This document shows, piece by piece, positions 26,343 through 35,016 of a stretch of DNA of 64,000 bases. The notes under the pieces were generated by a model, which was not told the DNA's origin, did no database searches, and worked only from the letters and a program-made list of their open reading frames with translations. Within the stretch, counting starts at the first letter, position 1, and every line of letters begins with the position of its first letter. This DNA is from Thermostichus sp047462415 (lineage in GTDB: Bacteria; Cyanobacteriota; Cyanobacteriia; Thermostichales; Thermostichaceae): positions 45,927 through 109,926 of the forward strand of contig NZ_JANSJE010000011.1 of NCBI RefSeq assembly GCF_047462415.1, written 5' to 3'. Both the position numbers and the translations under genes were made by a program.

Positions 26343-26945
26343 ATGCCGAGCGAAGTTTTGACCGTTACAGGCCGAGGCATCCCCCTGCTGGGCAACGACA
26401 TCGACACCGATCGGATCATCCCGGCCCGCTTTTTGAAGTGCGTCACCTTTGAGGGCTTGGGCCGGCACGTGTTTGCCGACGACCGCGCCCAAGCTTCCGG
26501 CCAGCATCCCTTTGACCTGCCCCAGTACCAGGGAGCCGAAATCCTCGTGGTCAACGCCAATTTTGGCTGTGGCTCCAGCCGCGAGCATGCGCCGCAAGCG
26601 CTGGCCAAGTGGGGGATCCGCGCCCTCATCGGCGAAAGCTTTGCCGAGATCTTCTTCGGCAACTGTTTGGCCCTGGGGATCCCTTGTGCGACGGCGCCGG
26701 CGAGCCTGATCCAAACCCTGCAAAAGGCGGTGGCCGAGGATCCACAGCTTCGGTTGACCCTGGATCTGCCCAACAAACAGGTGCGCTGGCAGAACCATGC
26801 CGCTGCTGTGGAGATCCCTCAGGGGGCCTGGCAAATGCTGGTGCAGGGCACCTGGGATGCCACAGGGCAATTGCTGGCGGCCACAGCCCAGATTCAACAA
26901 GTAGCCGCCTGTTTACCCTACCTGCGTTGGCAGCGAGCCCGTTGA
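26343..26945 (+). CDS. leuD: 3-isopropylmalate dehydratase small subunit
   Basis: A 200-residue swivel domain protein that, with LeuC, isomerises isopropylmalate in leucine biosynthesis. Family motifs are NDIDTDRIIPARFLK near the N-terminus, FGCGSSREHAPQALAKWGIR, which contacts substrate, and SFAEIFFGNCLALGIP. The ATG at 26343 was chosen because it begins just before the conserved region; the frame stays open far upstream without homology. LeuC is not in this window. The stop overlaps the putative TTG start of the following methyltransferase gene. Confidence 0.93.
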   Translation: MPSEVLTVTGRGIPLLGNDIDTDRIIPARFLKCVTFEGLGRHVFADDRAQASGQHPFDLPQYQGAEILVVNANFGCGSSREHAPQALAKWGIRALIGESFAEIFFGNCLALGIPCATAPASLIQTLQKAVAEDPQLRLTLDLPNKQVRWQNHAAAVEIPQGAWQMLVQGTWDATGQLLAATAQIQQVAACLPYLRWQRAR

Positions 26946-28012
26946 GCAGTTCTCTTCCCCCCGATACCCATACCTGGCTGGGCAGCGCCGACCCGGATTT
27001 TTTGGATCTGGCCATCCGGGAGATAAAAGCTGCGGATCCGGAGGCCGCCGTACAGCGGCTGCGGGAGGCGCCCGGCTTGGTGTGGGTGTGCAGCCAACGC
27101 TCGTTTGTTGACCTGGTGGAGGCTTGGCAGGCTGACCCGCCCATTTTTTTGCGCCACATCTGCCCCATTCACCGAGAACAGCGGCTAGACGAGGGATCCC
27201 TGAGCAAATTGCACCTTGATGAGGAAATGTTGGCGGCCATCGACCCCATGCGCAGCTTTTCGGTGCAGACGCGCCTGTTTGGAGGGCCGAATCTCAAGCC
27301 CTTTCAGGTCAACGAAGCCCTGGCCGAACAGGTGATCGCGGCGGTGGGAGCCCCCCTGCAGGTCAAAGATCCCCAGCAGGTGATCTCGGTGGTGATCCTG
27401 GCCGAGATAGGAGGGATCCGGGCCTGGCTGGGCCTATCCCTGGCTGCACAGAACCTCTCCAACTGGGCTGGCGGGATCCACCGCTTCCGGCGGGATCCAA
27501 ACCAGATCAGCCGCTCCGAGTTTAAGCTGCTGGAGGCCATCCAGGTGTTTCAGGTTCCTTGGGTAGCGGGCGGACAGGCTTTGGATCTGGGGGCAGCGCC
27601 GGGGGGATGGTCGCGCATTTTGCGCCTGTATGGCCAGCAGGTGACAGCAGTGGATCCGGCAGACTTGGACGAGCGCCTCAGCCAAGATCCGGGGATCTGC
27701 CACCATCGCCTCAGCGCCCAAGCCTACTTGGCCCGTAGCCCAGGCCGGTTTCACCTCATCCTCAACGACATGCGCATGGATGGCCCGGCCTCTGCCAACT
27801 TGATGGCGGCTTTCGCCCCCCATCTGGAGCCACAGGGAGCGGCCCTGATGACCCTGAAGTTGCCCCACCGGCAGCGCCTGCGGGTGCTGCGGCAAAGTCT
27901 GGAGATCTTGGGTCGTGCCTTCTCTGTGGTGAGGGCCCGTCACCTGTTCCACAACCGCAGCGAAGTCACCCTCTACTTGAGGGTCCCTCAATCTGCCGTT
28001 TCCACCACCTGA
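26942..28012 (+). CDS. FtsJ/RlmM-like SAM-dependent methyltransferase
   Basis: About 356 residues. The C-terminal half is a Rossmann methyltransferase of the FtsJ/RrmJ class, with the SAM motif ALDLGAAPGGWSRIL, a catalytic K-D-K-type set (LILNDMRMDG, LMTLKLPH) and a terminal HLFHNRSEVTLYLR. The N-terminal half looks like the THUMP-type region of RlmM, which methylates 2'-O of a 23S rRNA cytidine. The start is uncertain: a TTG at 26942 overlaps the leuD stop and fits the beginning of the homologous part, implying coupled translation. rRNA is the likely substrate, but the exact nucleotide is not deducible. Confidence 0.82.
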   Translation: MSSSLPPDTHTWLGSADPDFLDLAIREIKAADPEAAVQRLREAPGLVWVCSQRSFVDLVEAWQADPPIFLRHICPIHREQRLDEGSLSKLHLDEEMLAAIDPMRSFSVQTRLFGGPNLKPFQVNEALAEQVIAAVGAPLQVKDPQQVISVVILAEIGGIRAWLGLSLAAQNLSNWAGGIHRFRRDPNQISRSEFKLLEAIQVFQVPWVAGGQALDLGAAPGGWSRILRLYGQQVTAVDPADLDERLSQDPGICHHRLSAQAYLARSPGRFHLILNDMRMDGPASANLMAAFAPHLEPQGAALMTLKLPHRQRLRVLRQSLEILGRAFSVVRARHLFHNRSEVTLYLRVPQSAVSTT

Positions 28013-28182
28013 ATTTCCCGGCGGAGCACCATCTGGCGAATGGACTCCAGCAAGTCCATCTCTTCGGGGGAGATTTTGCCGTCGGCCCGGATGGCGCCGA
28101 CGATTTGGTCAACCTCGGTGCGGGTGAGCTTTTTGTCTTCTAAGGCTCGATTCACCAGCGCTTGCAATTGTGAAAACTCCAT
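27988..28182 (-). CDS. Small conserved hypothetical (calcium-binding-like helix pair)
   Basis: A 64-residue acidic, helical protein (MEFSQLQALVNRALEDKKLT…). The segment AIRADGKISPEEMDLL resembles one EF-hand-like loop (D-x-D/N-G-x-I-x-x-E) in which the usual third ligand is a lysine, so calcium binding is uncertain. I recognise it only as a type of small protein often seen in cyanobacteria. Its 3' end overlaps the 3' end of the convergent methyltransferase gene by 25 bases. Confidence 0.65.
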   Translation of the reverse strand: MEFSQLQALVNRALEDKKLTRTEVDQIVGAIRADGKISPEEMDLLESIRQMVLRREIQVVETAD

Positions 28183-28321
28183 AAGGCTCCTCTTCGCTTG
28201 AACAGGTCTTGTCGCCTCATTTCCTCGTCTAGGCTATCCGCCCTCTCCAAAATCTCCTGCAAGCGCAAGATTCTCTTCAGGTATCCTAAAGAAAATATGA
28301 AACCCAAGAGAGGAAGACATC

Positions 28322-28561
28322 ATGGCTGGCCCGGATCCCAAAAGCACCGCACACGATTGCGCTACCCTCTGTCGAGATGGCTGTGTCTTGGGAGAGGCCT
28401 GCCCCCACCGAGAGGCGGCTCGTCAAGCGGTGGCCTTTGTCATGAACACCGACTGGGAGACGCTGATGCAGATTGCCGAATCCAAAAACCTGCCCAAGAA
28501 CCTGCCTCAAGGCGAGTTGGATCCCCTCCAGTTTTTGGAGAATTACCGCCTGGGTGGATAA
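28322..28561 (+). CDS. Small cysteine-rich conserved hypothetical protein
   Basis: A 79-residue soluble protein. Four cysteines are clustered near the N-terminus at 13, 17, 21 and 27 (HDCATLCRDGCVLGEACPH), spaced CX3CX3CX5C, and the rest is a helical tail with no motif. The first part of the spacing recalls radical-SAM or ferredoxin clusters, but no other feature supports either. A metal or iron-sulfur site is possible. Its ATG follows AGAGGAAG closely, a good ribosome site. Confidence 0.68.
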   Translation: MAGPDPKSTAHDCATLCRDGCVLGEACPHREAARQAVAFVMNTDWETLMQIAESKNLPKNLPQGELDPLQFLENYRLGG

Positions 28562-28650
28562 GCCCCAACCCCATCTCTCCAAAGACAAGGGATCCCCCTG
28601 AACAATCACAGGTTTTAAGCCATACTGAATTTGTGGGATCCCTGGATTCT

Positions 28651-29076
28651 ATGGTTTGGCCTTGGATTGTCTTTGGCTTGGTTCTCATCGCCTCTGAGCT
28701 GTTTTTGCCGGAGTTGGTAGCCGGCCCGGTAGGTGTAGCGGCCCTGGGGGCCGCCCTTTTGGCCTACTGGGGTTGGCCCATTTGGGCACAATTTTCGGCT
28801 TGGATCCTGCTCTCCATTGGATTGATCGTCCTCAGCCGACGCCTAGTCCCTTCCGGTTCGACTCAACTAGAAGATCTTCTCAAAGAATCGCGAGAGGCAC
28901 GGGCAGTTACAGCGATCCCGCCTGGTCAGCGCGGTCGGGTCTCTTATCTCGGTTCCACCTGGAATGCCAAGTGCAGCATCCCCAACCTCGAAATCCAAGC
29001 CGGGCAGGAGCTCTACGTGGTGGAGCGGCAGGGAAACACCCTCATTGTCATGCCGGCCAAGATGCTGAAGTCCTGA
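28651..29076 (+). CDS. NfeD-like membrane protein with OB-fold tail
   Basis: A 141-residue protein from the ATG at 28651. Two to three hydrophobic helices (about 3-20, 25-43 and 48-64) are followed by a C-terminal soluble domain (GQRGRVSYLGSTWNAKC … ELYVVERQGNTLIVMP), the pattern of short NfeD-family proteins. Those act with stomatin/flotillin (SPFH) proteins in membrane organisation. No SPFH gene is adjacent in the window. The frame is open upstream to 28198, but that part overlaps the cysteine-rich gene and has no homology. Confidence 0.8.
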   Translation: MVWPWIVFGLVLIASELFLPELVAGPVGVAALGAALLAYWGWPIWAQFSAWILLSIGLIVLSRRLVPSGSTQLEDLLKESREARAVTAIPPGQRGRVSYLGSTWNAKCSIPNLEIQAGQELYVVERQGNTLIVMPAKMLKS

Positions 29077-29172
29077 TCTGAGACGGATCTCTTTTGGTCC
29101 TGAGGGGGCTGCCGCAGCCTTGTTCAAGTGTGCATTAGCGGCGGGGATCTGTCATAATCGCAAAAGTTAAGC

Positions 29173-29246
29173 CGGGATGTAGCGCAGCTTGGTAGCGCAT
29201 CTGCTTTGGGAGCAGAGGGCCGCAGGTTCAAATCCTGTCATCCCGA
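29173..29246 (+). tRNA. trnP-UGG: tRNA-Pro (anticodon TGG)
   Basis: A complete 74-base cloverleaf. The acceptor stem CGGGATG pairs with CATCCCG. The anticodon stem TCTGC/GCAGA encloses the loop TTTGGGA with anticodon TGG. The T arm contains GGTTCAAATCC. The discriminator base is A and the 3' CCA is not encoded. It reads proline codons CCN. It lies upstream of argS on the same strand. Confidence 0.95.
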
Positions 29247-29443
29247 TCCTGCTTGTACAACGAGTTGAGCTGTTCGCCTGCTTGTCGAGGGTCGGGGGCA
29301 ACCATCAGCTCTTCGATGCTGGGAAATTCGCAGCTCAGGTGTGGGCAGCCTTTGGTCATAGCCAGTCTGTTGCCAGTATGATAGTGCTCCTGCTGCAGCA
29401 GGGATCCCTGTCAACCTCGCTCTCCACTCAGCTCCCTTTAGCC

Positions 29444-31234
29444 ATGGCAACCCAATCCCCTTCCACCTCGCTGATTCGGTTCCTCGCCGCCGCCGTATCC
29501 GAGAGCATTCAACGGGCGGCAGGCCAACTGGGATCCCTAACACCTGAGCAGGCGGCAGGGGTTACTCCCGTGATCCAGATCCCCAGCGATCCCCGCTACG
29601 GCGACTACGCCTGTCCTACCCCCTTGGGGATGGCCAAGCTCTGCCGCATGGCGCCGGCCCAAATTGCCCAAACCCTGCAAAAACACCTGGATCTGGCGGA
29701 CATAGAAACCGAGGTGGCAGGCGGTGGGTACCTCAACTTCCGGCTGGGGGATCCCTTTTTGGCCGAGCGATTGCAAGAGCTGTTGCGGTTAGGGGAAGAT
29801 TTCGGCAAAACCGCTGCCCCCCATCCCGAGCGCATCCTGCTGGAGTATGTTTCCGCTAACCCAACGGGGCCGCTGCACGTGGGACATGGGCGCTGGGCTG
29901 CCGTCGGCTCGACCCTGGCCAACCTGCTGCGCTGGACGGGGCACCAGGTGGAGCGGGAGTTCTACATCAACGATGCTGGCAACCAGATGCGGCTCTTGGG
30001 CCAGTCGCTAGAAGTGCGGGTGCGACAACTGCAAGGCGAAGAGGTGGCTCTGCCGGAAGATGCCTACCACGGCAGCTATTTGGTCGATATCGCCCGGCGG
30101 CTGTTGGATCAGGTCAAGGCCGGGATCCGCCCTCTGCCCACCACCCCGGAAGAGTACACCGATTTTGCTTACCAGGAAATGCTGGCCTGGCAACAGCAGA
30201 CCCTGCAACAACTGCGCACCGAGTTCGATCACTGGTTTAGCGAACGCCGCCTGCACACCCCCGATCCCCAGACAGGGCTGAGCGCCATCCAACAGGCTTT
30301 GCAGGAGCTGCAGGAGCGCGGCTTCCTCTACAGGGCTAAGGCGCCGCGGGGTGAGGATCCCAAGCCGGGGGCGGAAGAGGCCGTCTATTTTAAAACCCAA
30401 GAGTTTGGCGACGACAAGGATCGGGTGGTGCAAAAGGCCGATGGCTCCTTTACCTACCTGGCCGCCGATATTGCCTACCACCGCGACAAAGTGCGGCGGG
30501 GCTATCAGCGACTCATCAACATCCTCGGCTCGGATCACCACGGCTATATCGGTCGTTTAAGGGCGGCGGTGGGCGCCTTCAGCCCAGAGGTCAAGCTGGA
30601 GATCCTGATTGGACAATTTGTCAAATTGTTCAAAACCGACCCGGAAACCGGCGAGAAGACCGAAGTGCGCATGTCGAAGCGCACCGGCAATTTTGTCTCC
30701 TTAAACGATCTTATTGAGGATCCCGAAATTGGCGTGGGGGTCGATGCAGCCCGCTGGTTTTTGCTCAGCAGCAGCATGGACAGCCCCATCAACTTTGATT
30801 TGGATTTGGCCGTCAAGCAAACTTTCGACAACCCGGTGGTCTATGTCCACTACAGCCATGCCCGCTGCTGTACCCTGCTGCGGCGGTTACAGGAAGAGGA
30901 ACAGGTGCAGCTAACCGCCACAGTTGCTTTGACGGAGCAGCAAAAACTGCCCTACAAAGAACCTGAAGAGCGATCCCTGCTGCTGCGCCTCTTGGCCCTG
31001 CCCGATGAGCTGATTGCCGCTGCCGAAGAGCGCGCCCCTCACAAGATCATTCGCTATGCCGAGGCGATTGCTGCCGATTTCAACAAGTTTTACGACAACT
31101 GCCGCATTTTGCCCCTCTTAAAAGAGGATCCTCTTTTGGCCCAAGCCCGCATCCAATTGGTGCAGGCCACGCGACAGGTTTTATTTAACGTGCTCACCGG
31201 CATTCTCGGCCTGAGCGCGCCAGAGTCGATGTAG
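29444..31234 (+). CDS. argS: Arginyl-tRNA synthetase
   Basis: A 596-residue class I synthetase from the ATG at 29444. The N-terminal tRNA-recognition domain is followed by the HIGH-type motif (SANPTGPLHVGHGRWAAVG), the substrate-binding EFYINDAGNQ, the KMSKS-equivalent VRMSKRTGNFVSL and the C-terminal DALR anticodon-binding domain (HYSHARCCTLLRRL onwards). The frame is open upstream through the tRNA gene, so the earliest start is not credible; an ATG at 29379 would add 22 residues without homology. It ends at TAG 31234. Confidence 0.95.
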   Translation: MATQSPSTSLIRFLAAAVSESIQRAAGQLGSLTPEQAAGVTPVIQIPSDPRYGDYACPTPLGMAKLCRMAPAQIAQTLQKHLDLADIETEVAGGGYLNFRLGDPFLAERLQELLRLGEDFGKTAAPHPERILLEYVSANPTGPLHVGHGRWAAVGSTLANLLRWTGHQVEREFYINDAGNQMRLLGQSLEVRVRQLQGEEVALPEDAYHGSYLVDIARRLLDQVKAGIRPLPTTPEEYTDFAYQEMLAWQQQTLQQLRTEFDHWFSERRLHTPDPQTGLSAIQQALQELQERGFLYRAKAPRGEDPKPGAEEAVYFKTQEFGDDKDRVVQKADGSFTYLAADIAYHRDKVRRGYQRLINILGSDHHGYIGRLRAAVGAFSPEVKLEILIGQFVKLFKTDPETGEKTEVRMSKRTGNFVSLNDLIEDPEIGVGVDAARWFLLSSSMDSPINFDLDLAVKQTFDNPVVYVHYSHARCCTLLRRLQEEEQVQLTATVALTEQQKLPYKEPEERSLLLRLLALPDELIAAAEERAPHKIIRYAEAIAADFNKFYDNCRILPLLKEDPLLAQARIQLVQATRQVLFNVLTGILGLSAPESM

Positions 31235-31291
31235 ATGTTAAGTAACACCGATCCCCATCCCAAGACGAGAGGGAACTTGGGGATCAACTGC

Positions 31292-31657
31292 CTAAGTTTC
31301 GACTCTGTGGGCGCGCAAGAGCACGTTGGTTCCCAATCCCTCTTGGGCCATCCAAAAAGCGCAAATCCACCATGAAACCTCGTCTTGGCGATAAATGCCA
31401 CGGGTGAGGGGATAGGATTGCAAAAGGTCAGCCATCTGCGATAAAGCTGGCACCTCAGCCGCATAATTGGCCCACACTTCGGGATCCAGATCCTCGTAAA
31501 CGTAATCGGACGGGAAATATAGGTGGCTTGCTTCTAGGCCGGGCCGATCGGTCAGGAGTAGCTGAGCGGGGTCAGAAGACTCACATCCCAAGCGATCCCC
31601 GATTTGAAACGTGAGTTGAAACAAGCGGTTAATCAGATCGAATTGTTCGGGGTTCAT
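31292..31657 (-). CDS. Conserved hypothetical acidic protein
   Basis: About 121 residues from the ATG at 31657 (MNPEQFDLINRLFQLTFQIG). No membrane segment or signal is visible. A tryptophan-rich patch (QDEVSWWICAFWMAQEGLGT) near the C-terminus and YVYEDLDPEVWANYAAEV in the middle look like a compact domain. I do not recognise the family. An alternative ATG at 31697, 39 bases upstream in the same frame, overlaps the stop of the upstream glycoside hydrolase gene (TGATG). If used, it would couple translation of the two. Confidence 0.68.
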   Translation of the reverse strand: MNPEQFDLINRLFQLTFQIGDRLGCESSDPAQLLLTDRPGLEASHLYFPSDYVYEDLDPEVWANYAAEVPALSQMADLLQSYPLTRGIYRQDEVSWWICAFWMAQEGLGTNVLLRAHRVET

Positions 31658-31695
31658 AATTTCAGAATTCCCAACTTGCGGGTGTGGGGTGAGCA

Positions 31696-33429
31696 TCAGA
31701 ATTGACAGGTGCGACGGCTGCGCTCCAGCTCCGGCTCGATCCAAGAGAGGGCAAAGTGGCTCACACAAGGCAACTGCGGAAAGCGGCGGGCCAGGGATCC
31801 CATCTGGATTTCCAAGCTGGGGCGTTTTCGATGCGCTTGTCCCCATAGGCCGGCGATGGCCGGGCAGACAAAGGTTTGGGGAGAGGCCACAGCCAGGATT
31901 TGCCCCACCTGCTGCACCACACAGGAGCCATCCTCGCACTTGGCATAGGCCATCGGGTGCCACTCCATGTTTGGATCAAAACGATCCCAAGGCTGGAGAC
32001 GGGCGTCGAACCCTTCTCCCACCGCCTGGTTGCCCTCGGGGAAAAAGACGGCCCCGGTCGGGATCCCAAGGCTTTGGGCCGGTTGGGCAGCTTGCCGCAG
32101 GTAATCGAGGATCCCATAGCGGGCAAACTCAACGCTGAGCTGCCAGAGCTGCTCTTGCCAGTGCTCCTGTCGGAGAGCGGCGCTAGGGGTAGGGGTGGGA
32201 TCCGGCGGCGCTGCTTTTGGACGGGGAGCCGCCAAATTCTCTAAATCCCTATTCCCTGAATCACCTTCTGAATCGGCATGGGTGGAATGCCAATTCTCGC
32301 CTGCTTTGCTTTGGGCCATCCCGTCCCCTAGTTCTGGAGAAAGCGGCCGCTCCCTGCTTGCGCTGGGCTTGGGATCCCCTGGCTGGCGCCAGCGGGGCTC
32401 TTCGGCATAGGTGGCATCCAGATGGAGAACATCTGCCACAGTAATATAGCCCTGGCTGAGGTAACGCTCCAGCAAGGCTCGGCCCGCCGGGTTTTCTGCC
32501 AAATCCAGGTAGGCTTGCCGGGCTGCCTCCCCGTGGATCCACAGATCCTGGACGGTGGCTGCCAGGCTGGATCCCCCAGAGCCGCGGGGATAGCGAATGT
32601 AGTCGAAGAGGATCCCATCCGGCTGCCGCTGCAGGATGCGGCGGATCAGCTCGGCAAAATCCCGTCGCGCCACGGGATGAAAGGGATCCACAAACACCTC
32701 ATCCGGGCTGCCCAAATCTTCTGCAAGGGCTGTCGCTGGATCCAAGACGGTGGTGAGGCCACGGCCGTTGCGGGCCAAGACTGCCTGGCGATCTGGGAGA
32801 AGCCCGTAGCTGTAGCCGAAATTGAGGGAAAACACCCAGGCATAGGCCGATAACCCCCGCCGTCGCGCCGCCTTGAGAGCCAGATCCAACAAATCGGCAT
32901 TGGGCTGCAGGCTGGGCCAGATCCCGCCCGCCCCATCGGGCAGAATGGAGCGGCCATCGTAAAACGTCTCGATAAAAACGCGGTTATAGCCCAGGTTCAC
33001 CACCTGGTCAAACACCTGATCCAGTACGCCTGGATTGGCATCACAGGGATGCAAGCGCACCCAAATGGCCTGAATCTGCGGCCAACGGCGGCTGCGGCAG
33101 GCAATCAAGGCAGCGCGATGTTCGGCTAAAACTTGGGTGTATTCGGCCCAAGCGGCCTCTGATTGGGTGGCCCGCTGGCGCAGTTGAGCCTTGCGCGCCA
33201 CTTCCTCAGGGGGTTGCCGGCAGAAGGCATCGAGCTGAAGAGCAGACAGGGATCCTGTCTGTTCCCCGCTGCCCTGAAACCTGGGATCGGAGTCAGGAAA
33301 AAGGGAATGGCCAAACCTCGGGAATTGGGCCTGGGCGGCAATTCCGGATCCCAGCCACATCAGTGCGCCGAGCACACCTGCAAGCCATTTCCGCTGCTGC
33401 CTTGGCAACCTCAACACCCTTAACCCCAC
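31696..33429 (-). CDS. Exported glycosyl hydrolase-like protein (GHL10/DUF187)
   Basis: A 577-residue protein with an N-terminal signal sequence (RKWLAGVLGALMWLGSGIAAQA). The central TIM-barrel segment (IQAIWVRLHPCDANPGVLDQ, YNRVFIETFYDG, GLSAYAWVFSLNFGYS, DGILFDYIRYPRG) fits the GHL10/YddW-like family thought to act on peptidoglycan or other polysaccharides. FDYIRYPR is its typical acid-rich motif. A low-complexity, proline/serine-rich insertion of about 60 residues (around EPRWRQPGDPKPSASRERPL) interrupts the barrel and may be a surface loop. Substrate is unknown. Confidence 0.83.
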   Translation of the reverse strand: MGLRVLRLPRQQRKWLAGVLGALMWLGSGIAAQAQFPRFGHSLFPDSDPRFQGSGEQTGSLSALQLDAFCRQPPEEVARKAQLRQRATQSEAAWAEYTQVLAEHRAALIACRSRRWPQIQAIWVRLHPCDANPGVLDQVFDQVVNLGYNRVFIETFYDGRSILPDGAGGIWPSLQPNADLLDLALKAARRRGLSAYAWVFSLNFGYSYGLLPDRQAVLARNGRGLTTVLDPATALAEDLGSPDEVFVDPFHPVARRDFAELIRRILQRQPDGILFDYIRYPRGSGGSSLAATVQDLWIHGEAARQAYLDLAENPAGRALLERYLSQGYITVADVLHLDATYAEEPRWRQPGDPKPSASRERPLSPELGDGMAQSKAGENWHSTHADSEGDSGNRDLENLAAPRPKAAPPDPTPTPSAALRQEHWQEQLWQLSVEFARYGILDYLRQAAQPAQSLGIPTGAVFFPEGNQAVGEGFDARLQPWDRFDPNMEWHPMAYAKCEDGSCVVQQVGQILAVASPQTFVCPAIAGLWGQAHRKRPSLEIQMGSLARRFPQLPCVSHFALSWIEPELERSRRTCQF

Positions 33430-33523
33430 CGAGGATTGCTGTAGCCCTATCTCCCCCTAGAGACCGGCAGGCCCGAGGCAATTGTTCCCGCCCCCAGCCA
33501 ATTGCATTCAACTGAGAGGAGAG

Positions 33524-34414
33524 CTAGAGCTTGGGATCCCTTGCCCTATCCGCCTCAATCTGGGCCAACTGCTGCCGGGCCGCCTGCCGCATCACCTCCA
33601 CCGGCACAGGCTTGCCCCCCAGCCAGAGGGAGAGGGCCTTGGCCCCCTGGTGGATCAGCATCTCCAGGCCACTGATGGGGGTGTGGCCTAACGCTGCGGC
33701 CATACGCAGCAGGGGAGTGGGATCCGGTACATAGATGAGATCGTAGACAACGGCGCCGGCGGGCAGAAGGCGCAGTTGCTCCCGGCTGAGGGGAGACAGC
33801 TCAGCAGGGGATCCCGGCTTGTACATGCCCACGGGGGTGGTGTTGACCACAAGGGAAGTCTTGGGCAAGTGGCGCTCCAGCTCGGCCCAGCTCAGCGTTT
33901 CCACCTGCGGCCAGGTCTGTTGCAAAGCCTGTAACTTCTCAGGGGATCGCCCGGCCACCCGTACTGGCCCCAACTCCAACTCCAAACAGCCCTGGATGGC
34001 CGCCCGCGCCGCCCCGCCACAGCCCAGGATTAGGGTGGGGATCCCTTTTTCCAAGCCCAGCAAAGGCTGAACAAAGCCGTCGATATCGGTGTTGGTGCCG
34101 CCCCAGCCTCCCTCCGGCAAGGCGTAGACCGTGTTTACTGCTCCCACCTTTGCCGCCCGCGCTTCCACCTGGCTGAGCAAAGGCAGAATCGCCTGCTTGT
34201 GGGGAATGGTGACGTTAAACCCCCGCACCCCGATGGCCGCCAGCCCGGCCACCGCCACTGCCAGGCGCTCTGCGGCCACCGGAAAGGGCACGTAGCAGTA
34301 GTCTTCTCCCATGGCCGCCAAGGCAGCGTTGTGCATCGCCGGGGATAGGCTGTGGGCCACCGGATCCCCGATCAGGCCCAGCAATTGCGTACTTCCCGAA
34401 ATCCGCCTGTCCAC
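33524..34414 (-). CDS. aroE: Shikimate dehydrogenase
   Basis: A 296-residue NADPH enzyme that reduces 3-dehydroshikimate to shikimate in aromatic amino acid synthesis. Motifs are LIGDPVAHSLSPAMHNAA, RGFNVTIPHKQAI with the catalytic lysine, the GGAARA cofactor loop in LILGCGGAARAAIQG, NTTPVGMY and LEMLIHQGAKAL. The start is a GTG at 34414 with TAGGAG 6 bases upstream. It lies downstream of, and on the same strand as, the small membrane protein gene (36-base gap). Confidence 0.94.
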   Translation of the reverse strand: MDRRISGSTQLLGLIGDPVAHSLSPAMHNAALAAMGEDYCYVPFPVAAERLAVAVAGLAAIGVRGFNVTIPHKQAILPLLSQVEARAAKVGAVNTVYALPEGGWGGTNTDIDGFVQPLLGLEKGIPTLILGCGGAARAAIQGCLELELGPVRVAGRSPEKLQALQQTWPQVETLSWAELERHLPKTSLVVNTTPVGMYKPGSPAELSPLSREQLRLLPAGAVVYDLIYVPDPTPLLRMAAALGHTPISGLEMLIHQGAKALSLWLGGKPVPVEVMRQAARQQLAQIEADRARDPKL

Positions 34415-34450
34415 CCCAGCTCCTAAGGGATCCCTGCCCTGTAGCTCCGA

Positions 34451-34945
34451 CTAGTTAGACTCCGACTCCACCCGATCTAAAGTTTGCCGGTAGCGCTGCC
34501 GCCAACTGGCCAGGGATTCTTCCGAAATGTGGTCGATTAAATTGCTCATCTCGCCCAGGATCTGGTAGACGCGGTCAAAGCTTTGGCGGGTGCGCTCTTC
34601 TTGATCTGGCTGGCGCACCTGCACCAGGTACAGGCTCATCTTGATGGTTTGCAACCGGTTTTTGCCCAGATCCTCCAGCATTTCCCGAATTTGCCCGATC
34701 GCCTCCTGCCGCACCCGGCGTTGCCGCCGCCGCAACAGCCAGAACAGGATGCCGTGGATAACTCCCACCACGGTGGCGCTGATCGCCGTTGCCGTCGCCA
34801 CGGAAAGAGCGCTGCGGCTGGCCACCCAGCCGCTGAGTAGGATTACGCCTATCCCCACCGCCGTCAGGATCAGCTCGATGTTGTTGAGAAACCACCTTCT
34901 TGCTGGCTTCCAGATGGCGGATTGGCTCCGACTAGAATTGAACAT
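34451..34945 (-). CDS. Conserved hypothetical membrane protein with coiled tail
   Basis: About 164 residues from the ATG at 34945 (MFNSSRSQSAIWKPARRW). Two transmembrane helices (roughly 20-40 and 47-70) are followed by an arginine-rich hinge (LLRRRQRRVRQ) and a long amphipathic helical region up to the C-terminus. The topology suggests cytoplasmic anchoring of a coiled-coil tail. An upstream start at 35035 would overlap the neighbouring regulator gene and add an unconserved basic extension. I do not recognise a functional family. Confidence 0.72.
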   Translation of the reverse strand: MFNSSRSQSAIWKPARRWFLNNIELILTAVGIGVILLSGWVASRSALSVATATAISATVVGVIHGILFWLLRRRQRRVRQEAIGQIREMLEDLGKNRLQTIKMSLYLVQVRQPDQEERTRQSFDRVYQILGEMSNLIDHISEESLASWRQRYRQTLDRVESESN

Positions 34946-35016
34946 GGCTGTTCTTCCCACCTCCCACCTGCCTATTCTGCTGCGGCCAACCCACCGCCGG
35001 ATTCTGGGGATCGGAC

